From Bacillota bacterium (GTDB taxonomy: Bacteria > Bacillota > Clostridia > Christensenellales > CAG-138): a stretch of DNA of 64,000 nucleotides. Within the stretch, counting starts at the first letter, position 1, and the number at the start of each line of letters is the position of its first letter. Shown here piece after piece: positions 25,450-34,126 of this stretch. The stretch spans positions 1 through 64,000 of the forward strand of contig JAEYSE010000020.1 in the NCBI GenBank assembly GCA_023435025.1. Direction: 5' to 3'. The notes under the pieces were generated by a model. The model made no database searches, was not told the DNA's origin, and saw nothing but the letters and a program-made list of their open reading frames with translations. The position numbers and the translations under genes were made by a program.

Positions 25450-26210
25450 GCCGTCTTGTTTTCCGCCTCGCGCAGCATTTTCAATATGGGATATACGTCG
25501 TAAATCTCGTTGAGCCTGTAGTCCGGCTGAACGCCGTCCGTACGGGCGTCCCGGTCCGCGGTAAGGAACGAGTCGATTTGCAGCGTAAGGCCAAACCCGG
25601 CGTTTTTGGCGCCTATGACGTCCCGGGATATGGTATCCCCGACATAGGCGCAGTTCTCGGCTTTTGCGCGCATCTGATGAAGCGCTATCAAGAATATATT
25701 GGAGTTGGGCTTGCGGTAGCCAACTACGCTCGAAAGCGTGACGTCCTCAAAATAAGAGCGAATTCCGTATTCCTCCAGCGTCTCGAACACCTGAAACATG
25801 CTGGCGGTGTTGCTGATAACGCCCATCCGCATTCCCATTTCCCGCAGGCCTTCGAGCATTTCCTTTACGCCCGGGCGCATTTTGCGCGTATAATATGTGA
25901 TTTCCCACATATAGGCCAGTTCCTCGGAAATGGAAGCCAGTTTCTTCTTATCCACAGGTAAAAAGGGCAAAGCGTATTCCGGCCAGATCTGATCGGGTTT
26001 TAACTCGACACATGTTTGTTCGCCTAGGATTTTATACCGCTTCATGCCGGCAGATACTTCCGCCCAAAGCGCCGCATCGTCCATAGACAGGCAGATGTCA
26101 TACTTTTGAAGGATACGGCGTATCCCCTTTGCGGTTTCCGCCATCGTTTTTTCGTCGCTGTAGATTTCCTCGAGCGTACCGCCCATGTCGAACAAGACAG
26201 TATCGATCAT
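25446..26210 (-). CDS. HAD-superfamily hydrolase (YjjG-like), copy in the importer operon
   Basis: 254 residues with a class I helical cap. Motif I reads FDMGGTL: the nucleophile Asp is present but the usual Asp two residues later is Gly. Motif II SNTA, motif III Lys in YRKPNSNIF and motif IV YVGDTISRDVIGAKNAGFG are intact. It is related to the four other HADs of this window. Phosphatase on a small imported phosphate ester is the likely role, with altered acid/base chemistry. AAAGGAG site upstream; coupled by ATGA to the LacI-like gene. Confidence 0.82.
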   Translation of the reverse strand: MIDTVLFDMGGTLEEIYSDEKTMAETAKGIRRILQKYDICLSMDDAALWAEVSAGMKRYKILGEQTCVELKPDQIWPEYALPFLPVDKKKLASISEELAYMWEITYYTRKMRPGVKEMLEGLREMGMRMGVISNTASMFQVFETLEEYGIRSYFEDVTLSSVVGYRKPNSNIFLIALHQMRAKAENCAYVGDTISRDVIGAKNAGFGLTLQIDSFLTADRDARTDGVQPDYRLNEIYDVYPILKMLREAENKTA

Positions 26211-26251
26211 ACATACTCCTTTAAAAGCCGTTGTCCGGCTAACTTACATAC

Positions 26252-26734
26252 TCAATGCTTCTTTTTGTACTTTACGTACAGAAGCGTGGATACTGCGCCG
26301 CCAATCACAAGAGGCGGCAGCACAACCATGGAAAAGAGGCCTAAGAAAGTGGGCATTTCATTTTGCGTAAGGCTTACTGCAATCCCTATGCCTCCCACAA
26401 GTGCGTAAAACAGCAAGAAGAGATAGGCGCCGGGTACGAGCCTTTTCTCCTTGACCACAAAATGTAACGAACAGCACAGCGCGGTTCCCGCGATTGCGGG
26501 AAGAACGCTTTCAAGGAACGTGGTGAATTTCGTCCCGATACGCGGCAGGAAGAACGCGTCGATCGGGTCAATGAGCATCAGGTACGAAAGCAGGTATATT
26601 GCAACGAACAGAATGCTCAGCGAGAAGGAGTAAATAAGCAGCGTGCTTTTTACCCTGCCGTTTTCGGTAAACAGAAATATGCTCCAGAACTTATCGGCCT
26701 TTGTCTGTTTCCGGACTGCCTTTGCCTGATCCAT
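26252..26734 (-). CDS. Four-TM accessory membrane protein of the ABC importer (copy 2)
   Basis: 160 residues with a charged cytoplasmic N-terminus and four membrane segments (about 33-55, 71-91, 97-118, 127-150). Paralogue of 17621-18064, again directly after a binding-protein gene. Function unknown; see copy 1. The ATG at 26734 gives a site AAGGAAG about 10 nt upstream. Confidence 0.6.
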   Translation of the reverse strand: MDQAKAVRKQTKADKFWSIFLFTENGRVKSTLLIYSFSLSILFVAIYLLSYLMLIDPIDAFFLPRIGTKFTTFLESVLPAIAGTALCCSLHFVVKEKRLVPGAYLFLLFYALVGGIGIAVSLTQNEMPTFLGLFSMVVLPPLVIGGAVSTLLYVKYKKKH

Positions 26735-26755
26735 GGATTTCAATCTTCCTTTTGA

Positions 26756-26782
26756 ATGCGGGCGGGCAGTGCCCGCCCGCAT
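26756..26782 (-). promoter_or_regulatory. Intercistronic hairpin after binding-protein gene 2
   Basis: Perfect 12-bp GC-rich stem ATGCGGGCGGGC / GCCCGCCCGCAT with a 3-nt loop. In the direction of transcription it has no U tract, so it probably stabilises the upstream mRNA or partly attenuates. Confidence 0.6.
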
Positions 26783-26811
26783 CCGGTTTTTTTAGTTCTA
26801 TGGTTGCGCTC

Positions 26812-28116
26812 TTACATATTGGGGTTCTGGTCGAGCCAATAGACCCAGAAGTCCTGAACGTCGAGGAATATGTCATACACGCCCTTCATGTTGCCCGGTA
26901 TGGCGCCGCTTTCCTTCACGGAGAACGGATTATTGGGGTTGACATAATCGTCGCGGATGGACCAGTTGCCCTGTTTGGTGAACGGCTCAAAGCCAATGCC
27001 CTGGCCGTCCGCTTCGCCCATCAGGAACCGGATGAAAAGGCGCGCGCCCGCGGGGTTGTCGCAGCCGGTTACCACATACAGGTAATTGCAGTTCTGCACG
27101 TTGGGATAGGGCAGAAGCTTCGTTACCCAATCAATGGTATAGCCGTTTTCCTCGCGGTTGGTGATCTTACCCGCAGAGCAGAAGCCCAGCCTGGGCTTAC
27201 TCGGGTCGGTCGCGGCGTTGACGGCTTCCACGATTTCATCACCGTCGCCTATGAACGTCAGTTTCAGCTGCGAGAGCCTGTACAGGAATTCATAGCCCGC
27301 GTTCTTTTCAGGGACGTTCGCGGTCTTCGTGCTGTCATAGGTATACTCTATGGGCTTGCCGTACTTGGCTTCATATGCCTGCGCCAGCTGATCGGCGTTG
27401 AGTATCATGCTGGAGTAGAATGTCAGGTAGGTGGGGTCGGCAGACAGGTTTTCGCATACGATATCATATTTCTGGTTGCCATTTGCGTCCAGTTCAATGA
27501 TATCCCACCAGTTGGAGACCGGTGCGCCGTTGGGGAATGCCGTGGTGTTGTAATACCAGAAGTTCATGCTCGCATAGAACGGCATGCCGTAACCCAGCAG
27601 GCTGGGATCGATGTGCGAGACGATATCGCTGGGATAATACGTTTCAAGATAACCAAACGGGAAAAAGTCGTAGTAGATTTCGCCGTTGCCGTCCTTGCAC
27701 TGCAGGACGTCCGCATTGATATTACCGGATTTCGCTTCAATCTCAATCTTGCTTACCGCTTCCCCCTGGTCCAGGTCGATGGCTTCGGCGGTCAGCCCCG
27801 GGTATGCTTCCATGAACGTATCACAGGTTTTCTGCATGCGGCTGGAAATGGTATAGACGGTTACCTTGCCGCCCTCCTTTTTTGCCTGCTCATAGAGCTC
27901 TGCCGATGTCATGTTGTTCCATTTGTCATCGGTAACCACATTGGAGTCAGTCGCCTCGGGCGCGGCGGTAGCTTCGGCGGCAGGGGCTGCTGGGGCTGCG
28001 GGCGCTGCGGGTTCCGGAGTAGGATTGCTGCTGGCGGGAGCTGTAGGCGTACATCCTACCAATGCCAATGTGCAAACCATTAATACAACCAGGGTAAGCG
28101 TGAGCAGTTTCTTCAT
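26812..28116 (-). CDS. ABC importer solute-binding lipoprotein 2 (AfuA/FbpA-like)
   Basis: 434 residues, lipobox LALVGC, an Ala/Pro-rich spacer of about 40 residues, then a binding domain close to protein 1 (SAELYEQAKKEGGKVTVYTISSRM, NADVLQCKDGNGE, FWYYNTTAFPNGAPVSNWWDI, GEADGQGIGFEPF). The shared YTISSR and CKDG blocks show that the two modules are a duplication. The ATG at 28116 follows AAAGGAGA. Ligand unknown, probably related to that of copy 1. Confidence 0.87.
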   Translation of the reverse strand: MKKLLTLTLVVLMVCTLALVGCTPTAPASSNPTPEPAAPAAPAAPAAEATAAPEATDSNVVTDDKWNNMTSAELYEQAKKEGGKVTVYTISSRMQKTCDTFMEAYPGLTAEAIDLDQGEAVSKIEIEAKSGNINADVLQCKDGNGEIYYDFFPFGYLETYYPSDIVSHIDPSLLGYGMPFYASMNFWYYNTTAFPNGAPVSNWWDIIELDANGNQKYDIVCENLSADPTYLTFYSSMILNADQLAQAYEAKYGKPIEYTYDSTKTANVPEKNAGYEFLYRLSQLKLTFIGDGDEIVEAVNAATDPSKPRLGFCSAGKITNREENGYTIDWVTKLLPYPNVQNCNYLYVVTGCDNPAGARLFIRFLMGEADGQGIGFEPFTKQGNWSIRDDYVNPNNPFSVKESGAIPGNMKGVYDIFLDVQDFWVYWLDQNPNM

Positions 28117-28150
28117 GGCTGTTCTCCTTTCAGTTATATAAACCCTGCGG

Positions 28151-29269
28151 TTATACCGCAAGCTTGATAAGCTTCCCGCATGCCTTGTCATAAACATTGA
28201 GCTTTCCGGGATCTATAACCAAGCGCACCTTTTCGTTGATTTGGTAGTCCATGATGCCGATCTGCTTGGAAAGGAATTCGGCGTTGCCTACGGTCAACGT
28301 AACCAGCGTTTCGGAGCCTGCGGGCTGGCTGGCGTAGATGCTTGCCTCTATCCCGTCGCCGGTGCCGCCCCGCTCAATACGTACCTGCTCGGGGCGCAGG
28401 CCGAACACGCAGGGGAACTCTCCGGAAGGCAGGGGCACATCCGACATGTCCTTTTTGCAGTAGCGGAACGTGCCAATCGCGCAGGCGGCGGTCAGATGAT
28501 CGCCGTCGTAGGACGCGGTCCCCTGAAGGAAATTGATGCGGGGGTTGCCGATGAAGTCTGCCGCCATCAGGGTGCCGGGGTTCATATACAGATCCAGCGG
28601 CGTTGCGACCTGGGCCAGTACACCCTCGGAATACAGCGCGATCTTGGTGGACATCGTAAGCGCCTCCACCTGGTCGTGCGTGACATATATGATGGTGGTA
28701 CCCATTTCGTTGTGCAGACGCTTCAATTCGGAACGCATGTCGATGCGCAGCTTGGCGTCCAGGTTAGATAGCGGTTCGTCCAATAGCAGCAGCTTCGGCT
28801 CGGAAGCGATGGCGCGGGCGATCGCCACGCGCTGCTGCTGGCCGCCGGAAAGCTCGTTGGGGTACCGCTTTTCGAATTCGCCGATCCGCATCATTTCCAG
28901 CGCTCTTTTGACCATCTTGTCAATTTGGCTGGCGGACATTTTTTTAATCTTCAGGCCGAACGCCACGTTCTCGTATACCGTCATATGCGGCCAAAGGGCA
29001 TAGCTTTGGAACACAAGGTTGAGCTCGCGTTTGCTCGGCTCCTCAAAATAGGCGAGGTCGCAGTTGATAACCTCCCGCCCGTCCATGCGCATAATGCCGT
29101 TCTGCGGCTTTTCAAGCCCCGAAACCACGCGCAGCGTGGTCGTCTTTCCGCAGCCTGACGGCCCCAATAGCGTCATGAAGTCTCCGTCTTCGATCGTCAG
29201 GGACAAATCCTTTAATACATGGTTGTCGCCGAAATACTTGTCAATATGCTCCAGTTCGATTCTACTCAT
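28151..29269 (-). CDS. ABC importer ATPase 2 (FbpC/UgpC type)
   Basis: 372 residues with intact Walker A (GPSGCGKTT), signature (LSGGQQQR), Walker B (LLLLDEPLSNLD) and H-loop (YVTHDQ). It is highly similar to ATPase 1, including the FEEPSKRELN insertion before the Q-loop. The C-terminal TOBE-like domain is more diverged than the catalytic part. Partner of the fused permease 29315-31141. Confidence 0.93.
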   Translation of the reverse strand: MSRIELEHIDKYFGDNHVLKDLSLTIEDGDFMTLLGPSGCGKTTTLRVVSGLEKPQNGIMRMDGREVINCDLAYFEEPSKRELNLVFQSYALWPHMTVYENVAFGLKIKKMSASQIDKMVKRALEMMRIGEFEKRYPNELSGGQQQRVAIARAIASEPKLLLLDEPLSNLDAKLRIDMRSELKRLHNEMGTTIIYVTHDQVEALTMSTKIALYSEGVLAQVATPLDLYMNPGTLMAADFIGNPRINFLQGTASYDGDHLTAACAIGTFRYCKKDMSDVPLPSGEFPCVFGLRPEQVRIERGGTGDGIEASIYASQPAGSETLVTLTVGNAEFLSKQIGIMDYQINEKVRLVIDPGKLNVYDKACGKLIKLAV

Positions 29270-29314
29270 TGCGTATTTTCCTCTCTTTCCGCATTCACAA
29301 ACGGCTTAAACTAA

Positions 29315-31141
29315 TCAACCCCAGCTCTTGCCGATATCGGCGCCGCCGAATTTATTGGCAACCCAGTAAGATACCAGCACGAATAAAAGCACACATACCG
29401 AGATCGCGTCAGCCATCTGGGGGAGCGCCTCGCGCGAATATTGGAATGCGAGATACGATAGCGTACGGTTCTCCGGTGTGATCAAAAGTATAATAAGATC
29501 CAGTTCTTTCGCGATGCTGATGAATACAAGCATAAAACCCGAAAGGAAGCCCTGTTTCGCAAGCGGTATGATGATCCGCCCCATTCTTCGCCAGAAGCTC
29601 GCGCCTGCGATATCTGCGGCTTCCTCCAGCTCCACCCCGATCTGCATCATATTCGCGGTCCCCGCACGGCTTGCGAATGGGAAGTGCTTGACCACGCTTG
29701 CCAGCACGAGCAGCGTGAATGTGCCGTACAGGGATGGAATAATGCCGTGCGGCATGCTCCACATGGCGAGGTAGATCGCCGCAAACGCGATGGCTGGCAT
29801 CAGGTACGGGATAAACACGAGCTGCTCGGTGAGCTTCCCATACCATTTCCCACGGCCGCGAGAGCTGATATATCCCAGGAACTGCCCGCAAAACGCCGTG
29901 ATAATCGATGAGATAAGTGTGAGTTTGATCGTGTTCCACAGGCCCCTTGAGAATTCCTGATTTTTGAATATGCCCGGATAATGGCTGGTGGTGCTGGAAA
30001 AATCAGCGTCGCCAATCCAGTTGTATAGCGTCAGGTTGTCTAGCCCGTAACCTGCGCCCGTGCTTTTCTGGAACGTTTCCATGACCAGTATGAACATGGG
30101 CATGAACATGGCGATGACCAGAAACAGGGCCAGGAATATCATGATATACGGCTTGGCCTTGCCCAGCGGGATGAGAGCGTGCTTGGTGCCCTTGCCGCCG
30201 AGCGTTTCATAGGACTTTCGTGTGCCCACCAGCCGCTGGTTCGCGAATATGGTGCCCGATGCCAGAACGATTAAAAGCAGCGCCATTGCGTAGCCAAGCC
30301 CTGCCTGCCTACCGTTGATGCAGTCGTGCATTTTGGTGGCCAGCGTGAAGTAGCCGATGCGCAAGCCCAGGTTGGCGGCCACGCCGAAGGAACCCACGGA
30401 TTTTGAAAGCGTCATGATGGTTGCGGATAGCACCGCGGGGGCGACTAGAGGCAGCGTAATGCTTTTTAATATCTGCAGCTTGCTTGCACCCTGTATTTCG
30501 CCCATTTCTTCAAGTTCGCTGTTGACGGAGCGGAGAGAGCTTGAAACCATAATGTAAGAGAAGGCGTAATAGTGCAGCACCATGACCAGTATGATCGCCA
30601 CCGGACCATACGCCAGCCAGTCCGGTATGGTCAGCCCCAGGCCCTCTAAAAAGCCGGGCGAGCCGCTTCTTGCGTTGCGGAATACCGCAAGCCAGGACAT
30701 CGCTTTGCACCAGGACGGTATCATGTAGGGAACAATGATGCCGATGGAAAGAAATTTCTTCCCCGGTAAATCGCTGCGCACCATTACCCAGGCAAGTATC
30801 GAGCCTAGTGGTACGGAAATGAGCGCCGTAAAAAAGCCTATAATCAGGGAGTTGATCAGCGGCTTCCAGAGCGTAGCTGAGGAAAGGTTGCTCGCGAAAA
30901 GCTGCTTCCAATAATAGAGCGTGAAGTCCCCAACCTTGCCGTCCACACGCCTTAATTCACTCGCTGCGAGCGTGAATGTGGTCCGGAGCATCTCGATAAG
31001 TGGGATAACGATCAGCACAATTAACAGCACAAGGGAAATCAGCACAATCATGTTGAACGGATTCTTAACGACCTGCAGGACCTTGTTTTTGATCTTCACT
31101 GTGGACCAGGGCTTCTTGGCCTGTTTACCGCTCACGTTCAC
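29315..31141 (-). CDS. ABC importer fused permease 2 (two BPD domains)
   Basis: 608 residues with about twelve membrane segments and two EAA loops (EEMGEIQGASKLQILKS and LEEAADIAGASFWRRMGR). Paralogue of permease 1. The first GTG (31141) is almost touching the AGAGG site; a GTG six bases later has better spacing, so the true protein may lack two residues. First gene of module 2, following the HAD gene by 47 bp. Confidence 0.9.
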   Translation of the reverse strand: MNVSGKQAKKPWSTVKIKNKVLQVVKNPFNMIVLISLVLLIVLIVIPLIEMLRTTFTLAASELRRVDGKVGDFTLYYWKQLFASNLSSATLWKPLINSLIIGFFTALISVPLGSILAWVMVRSDLPGKKFLSIGIIVPYMIPSWCKAMSWLAVFRNARSGSPGFLEGLGLTIPDWLAYGPVAIILVMVLHYYAFSYIMVSSSLRSVNSELEEMGEIQGASKLQILKSITLPLVAPAVLSATIMTLSKSVGSFGVAANLGLRIGYFTLATKMHDCINGRQAGLGYAMALLLIVLASGTIFANQRLVGTRKSYETLGGKGTKHALIPLGKAKPYIMIFLALFLVIAMFMPMFILVMETFQKSTGAGYGLDNLTLYNWIGDADFSSTTSHYPGIFKNQEFSRGLWNTIKLTLISSIITAFCGQFLGYISSRGRGKWYGKLTEQLVFIPYLMPAIAFAAIYLAMWSMPHGIIPSLYGTFTLLVLASVVKHFPFASRAGTANMMQIGVELEEAADIAGASFWRRMGRIIIPLAKQGFLSGFMLVFISIAKELDLIILLITPENRTLSYLAFQYSREALPQMADAISVCVLLFVLVSYWVANKFGGADIGKSWG

Positions 31142-31188
31142 ACCTCTTTCTTTCTGGGTAGAAATTTGCCTGTATGGCGGCCTTCGTT

Positions 31189-31971
31189 TTAGTGGCTTTC
31201 ATTACGATGGCTTTCATTATAGGACCGGATAATGCCGATAACCTCCGGCAGCGCTTTTATGGTATAGTCCGGCTGGTAGCCGCACCCTTCAAGCTTGCGT
31301 TCACGTTCCAGCACATGCGGCTTTGCTTCGCTGAACAATATGCGTATCATCAGGCCCCATCCCGCGTTCTTTACGCCGATGACGTCCCGTGAAATGGTAT
31401 CTCCCACATAGGCCATTTCCTCGGCCTTCAAACCCATGGAATTCCTGCAAAGATCGAATATTCGCCTGTCCGGCTTTCTCAGTCCGCATACGCTGGATAG
31501 GAGTATATACTCAAAGTAGCCGGAAACGCCGTATTCCTGCAGGAAATGAGGCGCATACGTCCTCGAAAGCGTGTTGCTGAGTATGGCCAAGCGCATGCCC
31601 TGCTCTCGTAGACCCTGCAGGCACTCGTGCAGGCCCTCTCGCGGAGCGTCTTGCGCGTGGTTACACCAAAGAAAGCTTAAGTCCTCTGAAATGGGGAACA
31701 GCTGCTCTGTTGTCGCGCCATAATCCTTTAAAAAGAAGTTACGCCATGCCTCAAGCGGGGGGATTTCCTCTACCAGTTGTTCGGAAGCACGCTTGCGGGC
31801 ATGGTCGGCTTCCGAGAGTTTTAAGGCGAAAGTCTCGACTGGGTCGGGTATGCGAACTCCTCGGAGCTCAAGAAGATTTTTGATCTTTCTCGCACAGAGA
31901 AGGTGTCGTTTCGGGTCTTCTGTCAATGTGTGAATGACGCCGCCCATATCAAATACAACTGCCTGAATCAA
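31189..31971 (-). CDS. HAD-superfamily hydrolase, first gene of the 13-gene operon
   Basis: 260 residues. Motif I is FDMGGVI (second Asp replaced by Gly), motif II SNTL, motif III Lys in GLRKPDRRIF, motif IV YVGDTISRDVIGVKNAGWG. A TTG start at 31971 is preferred: it yields MIQAVVFDMGG, matching the start of the paralogue at 26210, and GGGTGA lies 5 nt upstream; an ATG-started extension of 24 residues has no site and no homologous sequence. A dephosphorylation role for the imported compound is inferred. Confidence 0.8.
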   Translation of the reverse strand: MIQAVVFDMGGVIHTLTEDPKRHLLCARKIKNLLELRGVRIPDPVETFALKLSEADHARKRASEQLVEEIPPLEAWRNFFLKDYGATTEQLFPISEDLSFLWCNHAQDAPREGLHECLQGLREQGMRLAILSNTLSRTYAPHFLQEYGVSGYFEYILLSSVCGLRKPDRRIFDLCRNSMGLKAEEMAYVGDTISRDVIGVKNAGWGLMIRILFSEAKPHVLERERKLEGCGYQPDYTIKALPEVIGIIRSYNESHRNESH

Positions 31972-32072
31972 AGAGTTCACCCGCCTTGCGGTTTGGTTTA
32001 AAGGTAGGACTGGAATGGAATAGCGGTCTGAATTATGTGACAATTAGAATGACAGTGGATTGGAATGGTTTA

Positions 32073-32086
32073 TGCAAACGATTGCG
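32073..32086. promoter_or_regulatory. LacI-type operator TGCAAACGATTGCG
   Basis: Operator palindrome about 20 bp downstream of the -10 box of the 13-gene operon promoter, in the initially transcribed region; a second, weaker site lies 234 bp away at 32307. Confidence 0.78.
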
Positions 32087-32105
32087 TTAAAAATTATTTG
32101 TACTT

Positions 32106-32134
32106 ATCATAATGGCATATCTTTATTCTGTCAA
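32106..32134 (-). promoter_or_regulatory. Promoter of the 13-gene import/hydrolase operon
   Basis: Minus strand TTGACA (32129-32134), 17 bp, TATGAT (32106-32111). The next start codon in this direction is the HAD gene at 31971, and gaps between the 13 genes down to 17621 are short. Confidence 0.85.
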
Positions 32135-32306
32135 TTGCTTTTTTATGTTCAATTTTAAATAAAACACGGTTTCTCCCTAATTATCGGCAAAATACTAGTA
32201 TAAACAGCTAAAACAGGACCGTTCGCGGCGTTTGTTGGGCAGGGAGCATCTCCCAGGCGGAAGGGAAGCATTGCATCGTTTGGGGGAAGATTTTTGCGGC
32301 ATTTTA

Positions 32307-32320
32307 TGCATACGTTTACG
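32307..32320. promoter_or_regulatory. Possible second LacI-type operator TGCATACGTTTACG
   Basis: Weaker match to the operator consensus lying upstream of the 13-gene promoter; paired with the site at 32073 it would permit looping across the promoter. The remainder of 31972-32368 holds only the promoter and operators; no gene is seen. Confidence 0.45.
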
Positions 32321-32368
32321 AATGTCGGTTCTTCATGACAGGGGCCCGAGGCATATGCCCGAATGTCG

Positions 32369-34126
32369 TTACCGAATTTCAAACTGCGAAGCGTACAGGC
32401 TTGCATACATGCCTCCAGCCCGCAAAAGGTCCTCATGCTTGCCCTGTTCCACGATCCGCCCATGGTCCATCACAAGTATCAGATCCGCGCGCTCAATTGT
32501 AGAAAGCCTATGTGCGATGACAAAGCATGTCTTTCCATGCATCAGCTTTTTCATCGCTTCGTTGATTTCAATCTCAGTCGCAGTATCCACATTGGAGGTC
32601 GCCTCGTCCAGTATCAGCATGCTGGCGTCCAGCAGCATGGCGCGGGCGATGGTCAAAAGCTGCTTCTGGCCTTTTGATATATTGAGGCTGTCATCGGAAA
32701 GCAGGGTATCATATCCGTCGGGCAGCGACATGATGAAATTGTGGATTTTCGCGGCCTTTGCGGCCTCCTGCACGCGCGCTAATGTGGCGTTCTCGCTCCC
32801 ATAAGCGAGGTTCTCGTAAATGGTCCCATAAAACAGCCACGTATCCTGTAGCACCATGGCATAGGCCCGCCGCAGCTGCTTGCGGGCCATGTCACGCACA
32901 TCGCTGCCGTCCACCAATATGCGCCCGCCGCTCACGTCATAAAACCGCATCAACAGGTTTACGATTGTCGTCTTGCCCGCGCCCGTGGGGCCCACAATTG
33001 CAGTTAAGGTGCCGCTTTTTACGTCCGCCGTCAAATCGTGCAGGATGTCGATATCCTGCTCATACCCGAACTTCACATGCTGCAGATTGATATCCCCTTG
33101 GGGGGAAAACGGAGCATCTTCCGCTGTTTCACCCGTCGGCTCCGGCTCCTCGTCAATCAGCCGGAACACCCGCTGTGCTGCGGCCACCGCCGCTTGTATT
33201 TCTGTAATAATATTTGCCGCCTCGCGAATCGGCCCAGAAAACTTGCGCGAATATAGAATGAATGAGGAGATATTGCCCAAAGAGATGCTGCCGGCAATAT
33301 AAAGGAGCGCCCCAAACACGCTGATAAACGACAGCGACATGTTGTTGATGAAATTGACCAAAGGTCCCAAAATCCTACTTTCATAATCCGCCCGGTAGTT
33401 CGCTTCTATCGCCGCGTCGTTGCGCTCGCGGAACCGCTCGATCTGTTCTGCCTCCCTGCCGTAGGCGCGAATGGTCCTTTGGCCGGAAATGCTTTCTTCC
33501 ACGAACCCGTTGAGTTTGCCCAGCTTTTCCGAACGGAGCAGGTACAAGGGATGCTGCCGCTTGACCTGTCGCCCCGTAAACAGCATGGTAAGGGGAACCG
33601 CCGCTAAGAACACGCAGGAAAGCAGCGGGGAAATAACGAGCAGCATGATAAAGGATCCAACGACCGTTACCACCGAGGTGCAGACCTGCATGAGATCGGT
33701 GGAAAGCGACGAGTTGATTGTGTCGATATCGAAACAGACGCGGCTGATAATATCCCCCGACGGATGCGTATCGAAGTATTTCACCGGCAGATCCACCAGT
33801 TTGTGGAACACATCCTTGCGCAGCTCATAGGAAACCTGTTGGCTTAAATTGATCAGGCCCACCGAGAGCCAATAGGAAAGCGTTGAGGAAAGCGCGAAGC
33901 AAATTACCATCAGGCCGCAGTTTAGGAAGATACGGGAAAAGTCAACATTGCCTGATGTTATGCCTATGGCGTCCACGGCGCGGCCGGACAGAAACGGAAT
34001 AGCGAGCTCAAGCGCATTGGCGGCAAGCATGGCCACAAAGAGCAGAATCAGCCTACCGCGCTTGGTTTTTAAGTACTTCCACAGCCTTTTAAGGGTTGCA
34101 AATATGCCGCTAAGCCGTTCTTTCAT
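32369..34126 (-). CDS. ABC exporter half-transporter B (MsbA/MdlB type)
   Basis: 585 residues: six-helix exporter membrane domain (about 25-310) followed by an ATPase with Walker A GPTGAGKTT, signature NISKGQKQ, Walker B MLILDEATSNVD and H-loop IAHRLS. The signature motif deviates (SKGQK for SGGQ), but Glu after Walker B is present. It overlaps half A by 4 bp (ATGA) and the two would form a heterodimeric type IV exporter. Substrate unknown; multidrug or lipid export are typical. Confidence 0.9.
   Translation of the reverse strand: MKERLSGIFATLKRLWKYLKTKRGRLILLFVAMLAANALELAIPFLSGRAVDAIGITSGNVDFSRIFLNCGLMVICFALSSTLSYWLSVGLINLSQQVSYELRKDVFHKLVDLPVKYFDTHPSGDIISRVCFDIDTINSSLSTDLMQVCTSVVTVVGSFIMLLVISPLLSCVFLAAVPLTMLFTGRQVKRQHPLYLLRSEKLGKLNGFVEESISGQRTIRAYGREAEQIERFRERNDAAIEANYRADYESRILGPLVNFINNMSLSFISVFGALLYIAGSISLGNISSFILYSRKFSGPIREAANIITEIQAAVAAAQRVFRLIDEEPEPTGETAEDAPFSPQGDINLQHVKFGYEQDIDILHDLTADVKSGTLTAIVGPTGAGKTTIVNLLMRFYDVSGGRILVDGSDVRDMARKQLRRAYAMVLQDTWLFYGTIYENLAYGSENATLARVQEAAKAAKIHNFIMSLPDGYDTLLSDDSLNISKGQKQLLTIARAMLLDASMLILDEATSNVDTATEIEINEAMKKLMHGKTCFVIAHRLSTIERADLILVMDHGRIVEQGKHEDLLRAGGMYASLYASQFEIR

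Noticed and set aside
26701..28083. 460-codon frame antisense to binding protein 2
   Set aside because: Same codon-bias effect; the opposite strand has a lipoprotein signal and binding-protein motifs.
32155..32463. 102-codon leftward frame before the exporter operon end
   Set aside because: Cys-rich, no ribosome-binding site, overlaps the exporter gene and the operator region; no similarity recognised.
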